Below are positions 6,376-8,190 of a stretch of DNA of 8,190 bases, piece after piece. A program made the position numbers and the translations under genes. Within the stretch, counting starts at the first letter, position 1; every line of letters begins with the position of its first letter. The stretch comes from an uncultured Acetatifactor sp. (lineage in GTDB: Bacteria; Bacillota; Clostridia; Lachnospirales; Lachnospiraceae), in contig CAKRRU010000111.1 of the NCBI GenBank assembly GCA_934394515.1, positions 1-8,190 on the forward strand. Direction: 5' to 3'. The notes under the pieces are model-generated. The model was not told the origin of the DNA, did not search any database, and was given only the letters and a program-made list of their open reading frames with translations.

Positions 6376-7110
6376 TCAATATTTGCTGAACTCCAGAATT
6401 TTTTTCGCATTCTGGATTCTGTCTTCGGTGGGAGGCTCGACACCCTCTAATTTATAGGGAATTCCGAGTTCTTTCCATTTGTATTCACCTAAGGTGTGAT
6501 AGGGAAGTACCTCTACTTTCATGACGGTATCCAGAGTGTCAATAAATTCTCTTGTTTTCTTCAGATATTCATCGTTGTCGGTTATTCCGGGTACCAGTAC
6601 ATGACGGATCCACATAGGAATACCTTGTTCAGAGAGGTATCTTGCACAGTCCAGAATGTTTTTATTGGTGTGTCCGGTCAGCTTTTTATGCTCTTCGTCA
6701 TCGATATGCTTGATATCCAGCATAACGAGATCAGTATATTTCAATAATTCGTTAAACTTGGAGAAGAAAGGCTCTTCTCTGGTAAAAGGCTGTGCAGAAG
6801 TATCAAGGTTGGTGTTGATGCCTCTTTCATGTGCCTTGCGGAATAAGTCAATCAAAAAGTCAATCTGTAATAAAGCTTCACCGCCACTGACAGTGATGCC
6901 ACCTTCTTTGCCCCAGTAGCTGCGGAAGCGCTCTGCTTTGTCCAGAAGCTCGTCTGCAGTCTGCAGATTGTCGGTATCGGGATTCCAGGTATCTACGTTA
7001 TGGCAATACTGACAACGCATATTGCATCCCTTGAGGAAAATGAGATAACGGATTCCGGGACCGTCTACTGCTCCGAAGGATTCTAATGAGTGAATTCTGC
7101 CTTTGATCAT
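6376..7110 (-). CDS. pflA: Pyruvate formate-lyase activating enzyme (radical SAM)
   Basis: A 244-residue cytoplasmic radical SAM enzyme that cleaves S-adenosylmethionine and abstracts a hydrogen from the active-site glycine of pyruvate formate-lyase, switching it on without oxygen. The cluster motif is CNMRCQYC with C29, C33 and C36. Other family blocks are SFGAVDGPGIR (11-21), SGGEAL (75-80, SAM binding), NTNLDTS (99-105), DIKH (132-135) and the IRHVLVPGITD block (168-178). The family length is about 240-250. Start choice: tandem in-frame ATGs occur at 7125, 7116 and 7110; GGAG (7123-7120) stands 9 nt before the 7110 ATG but only 3 nt before 7116, so 7110 is preferred, giving the canonical MIKGRIHS. 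The open frame further upstream to 7203 runs through the pflB terminator and is not used. It lies behind pflB on the same strand, with an intrinsic terminator between them. Confidence 0.95.
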   Translation of the reverse strand: MIKGRIHSLESFGAVDGPGIRYLIFLKGCNMRCQYCHNVDTWNPDTDNLQTADELLDKAERFRSYWGKEGGITVSGGEALLQIDFLIDLFRKAHERGINTNLDTSAQPFTREEPFFSKFNELLKYTDLVMLDIKHIDDEEHKKLTGHTNKNILDCARYLSEQGIPMWIRHVLVPGITDNDEYLKKTREFIDTLDTVMKVEVLPYHTLGEYKWKELGIPYKLEGVEPPTEDRIQNAKKILEFSKY

Positions 7111-7161
7111 AATCATAATCTCCATTCTCTGCCATGCAGGCAGCTTAGGGGTAGTATTTAC

Positions 7162-7192
7162 AAAAAGGAGCCGGACAATACTGCCCGGCCCC
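7162..7192 (-). terminator. Intrinsic terminator between pflB and pflA
   Basis: On the minus strand the stem pairs 7192-7185 (GGGGCCGG) with 7174-7167 (CCGGCTCC), 8 bp with one G-U pair. It can be extended by three inner pairs to a GTAT loop, and T5 (7166-7162) follows at once. It lies 35 bp after the pflB stop and about 50 bp before the pflA start, so pflA would depend on read-through or a separate weak promoter. Confidence 0.85.
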
Positions 7193-7227
7193 ACGTACAT
7201 CAAATTATCTTAGAAACCTGTTTCGGA

Positions 7228-8190
7228 TTAGAGTCTCTTATGACAGGTTCTTGCGATAACATCATCCTGCTGTTCCTTGGTCAGGCTGATGAACTTAACA
7301 GCATAACCGGATACACGGATGGTGAAGTTAGCGTACTCAGGTTTCTCAGGATGAGCCTGTGCGTCTAACAGCTTCTCGGTACCGAATACGTTAACGTTGA
7401 GGTGATGAGCACCACGATCGAAGTATCCGTCGAGAACGCCTACCAGAGTATTCTTCTGCTCGTCAAGGTCGTGACCAAGAGCGGAAGGAGCCATGGTCTG
7501 GGTATTGGAGATACCATCCAGAGCATACTCATAAGGCAGCTTAGCTACAGAGTTCAGGGAAGCAAGCAGACCGCTCTGCTCAGCACCATAAGAAGGTGAA
7601 GCACCGGGAGCGAAAGGCTTGTAAGCTTCTCTACCGTCAGGCAGAGCACCGGTAGCCTTACCATATACAACGTTAGAAGTAATGGTCAGGATAGAGGTGG
7701 TAGGCTCGGAATTTCTGTAGGTCTTGTTCTTCTTGATCTTCTCCATGAAGGTCTTCAGAAGCCATACAGCGAATTCATCAGCTCTGGGATCATCGTTACC
7801 GTATTTAGGGAAGTCACCTTCGGTCTTGAAGTCGATAGCGCAGCCCTGGTCATCACGGATAACTTTAACCTTAGCATACTTAATAGCGGACAGGGAGTCA
7901 GCTACGTGGGACAGACCTGCAATACCGGTTGCGAAGGTTCTTCTTACGTCGGTATCGATCAGAGCCATCTCAGCTGCTTCGTAGTAGTACTTATCATGCA
8001 TGTAGTGGATCAGGTTCAGGATGTTAACATACAGAGCTGCACACCAGTCAAGCATGATGTCATATTTATGCATAACTTCGTCGAAGTCAAGGTACTCGGA
8101 AGTAATAGGAGCGATTTCAGGACCACACTGCATATGTTTGCCGTTCTTGTCCAGATGCTTCTCATCCTTACCACCGTTGATAGCGTACAG
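7228..8190 (-). CDS. pflB: Formate C-acetyltransferase (pyruvate formate-lyase), C-terminal part
   Basis: The C-terminal 320 residues of pyruvate formate-lyase, open through the right edge; the whole enzyme is usually about 740-760 residues. It converts pyruvate and CoA to acetyl-CoA and formate, a central step of anaerobic fermentation. The glycyl radical motif RVSGYAVKF is present, with the radical glycine at residue 295 of the visible part, 25 residues before the end, followed by [14 protein letters not shown]. Other family blocks are [10 protein letters not shown] at the edge, [35 protein letters not shown] and HHLNVNVFG. The catalytic Cys-Cys pair is expected farther upstream, outside the window. 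The ATG at 8131-8133 is an internal methionine, not the start. Codons are strongly biased, as in abundant proteins. A terminator follows, then pflA, its activator. Confidence 0.97.
   Translation of the reverse strand: MYAINGGKDEKHLDKNGKHMQCGPEIAPITSEYLDFDEVMHKYDIMLDWCAALYVNILNLIHYMHDKYYYEAAEMALIDTDVRRTFATGIAGLSHVADSLSAIKYAKVKVIRDDQGCAIDFKTEGDFPKYGNDDPRADEFAVWLLKTFMEKIKKNKTYRNSEPTTSILTITSNVVYGKATGALPDGREAYKPFAPGASPSYGAEQSGLLASLNSVAKLPYEYALDGISNTQTMAPSALGHDLDEQKNTLVGVLDGYFDRGAHHLNVNVFGTEKLLDAQAHPEKPEYANFTIRVSGYAVKFISLTKEQQDDVIARTCHKRL

Noticed and set aside
7111..7203. The longer pflA reading with 31 extra N-terminal residues
   Set aside because: The extension translates the pflB-pflA terminator, has no ribosome site, and lies outside the normal PflA length.
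1..8190. Mobile elements, CRISPR arrays, defence or biosynthetic systems
   Set aside because: No terminal repeats, transposase or integrase motifs, or regularly spaced repeats were seen. All genes are core housekeeping or fermentation functions with similar base composition.

Overview
The window looks like ordinary chromosomal core DNA from a low-to-mid GC Firmicute, most likely a clostridial anaerobe of the Lachnospiraceae type. The reasons are the gene order rpsR / gdpP-rplI-dnaB, also known from Bacillus and clostridia, strong Shine-Dalgarno sites, sigma-A-like promoters, and an anaerobic set of pyruvate formate-lyase, its activating enzyme and a small 2[4Fe-4S] ferredoxin. The genus is inferred from gene style only; no search was run.

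Plus strand, left part (1-5257): the 3' end of rpsR (ribosomal protein S18) closes an upstream operon at a strong hairpin terminator. A TrmH/SpoU-family RNA methyltransferase follows with its own promoter, whose -35 box lies in the terminator arm. Next is a 133-bp gap with a perfect 14-bp inverted repeat directly against an extended -10 promoter. That promoter should drive gdpP (c-di-AMP phosphodiesterase), rplI (L9) and dnaB (replicative helicase), which end at a second strong terminator. This cluster couples second-messenger turnover, ribosome assembly and DNA replication.

Middle (5258-6066): one plus-strand gene encodes a MerR-type winged-helix protein with a long charged, probably coiled-coil tail, an architecture that recalls the chromosome-anchoring protein RacA. 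Its last codons and stop lie inside a hairpin that also serves as terminator for the convergent ferredoxin gene.

Minus strand, right part (6067-8190): reading leftward from the right edge come pflB (C-terminal 320 residues, with the glycyl radical site), an intrinsic terminator, pflA (radical SAM activating enzyme), and a 56-residue ferredoxin with its own promoter and a 9-bp dyad in its leader. PflA installs the radical on PflB and needs a low-potential electron, which the ferredoxin could supply.

I see no mobile element, CRISPR array, tRNA, rRNA or phage signature, and no intergenic gap exceeds about 140 bp. I do not see a previously undescribed system. The most interesting items are the gdpP-promoter palindrome, the RacA-like protein, and the regulatory dyads and terminators around the ferredoxin and pfl genes.
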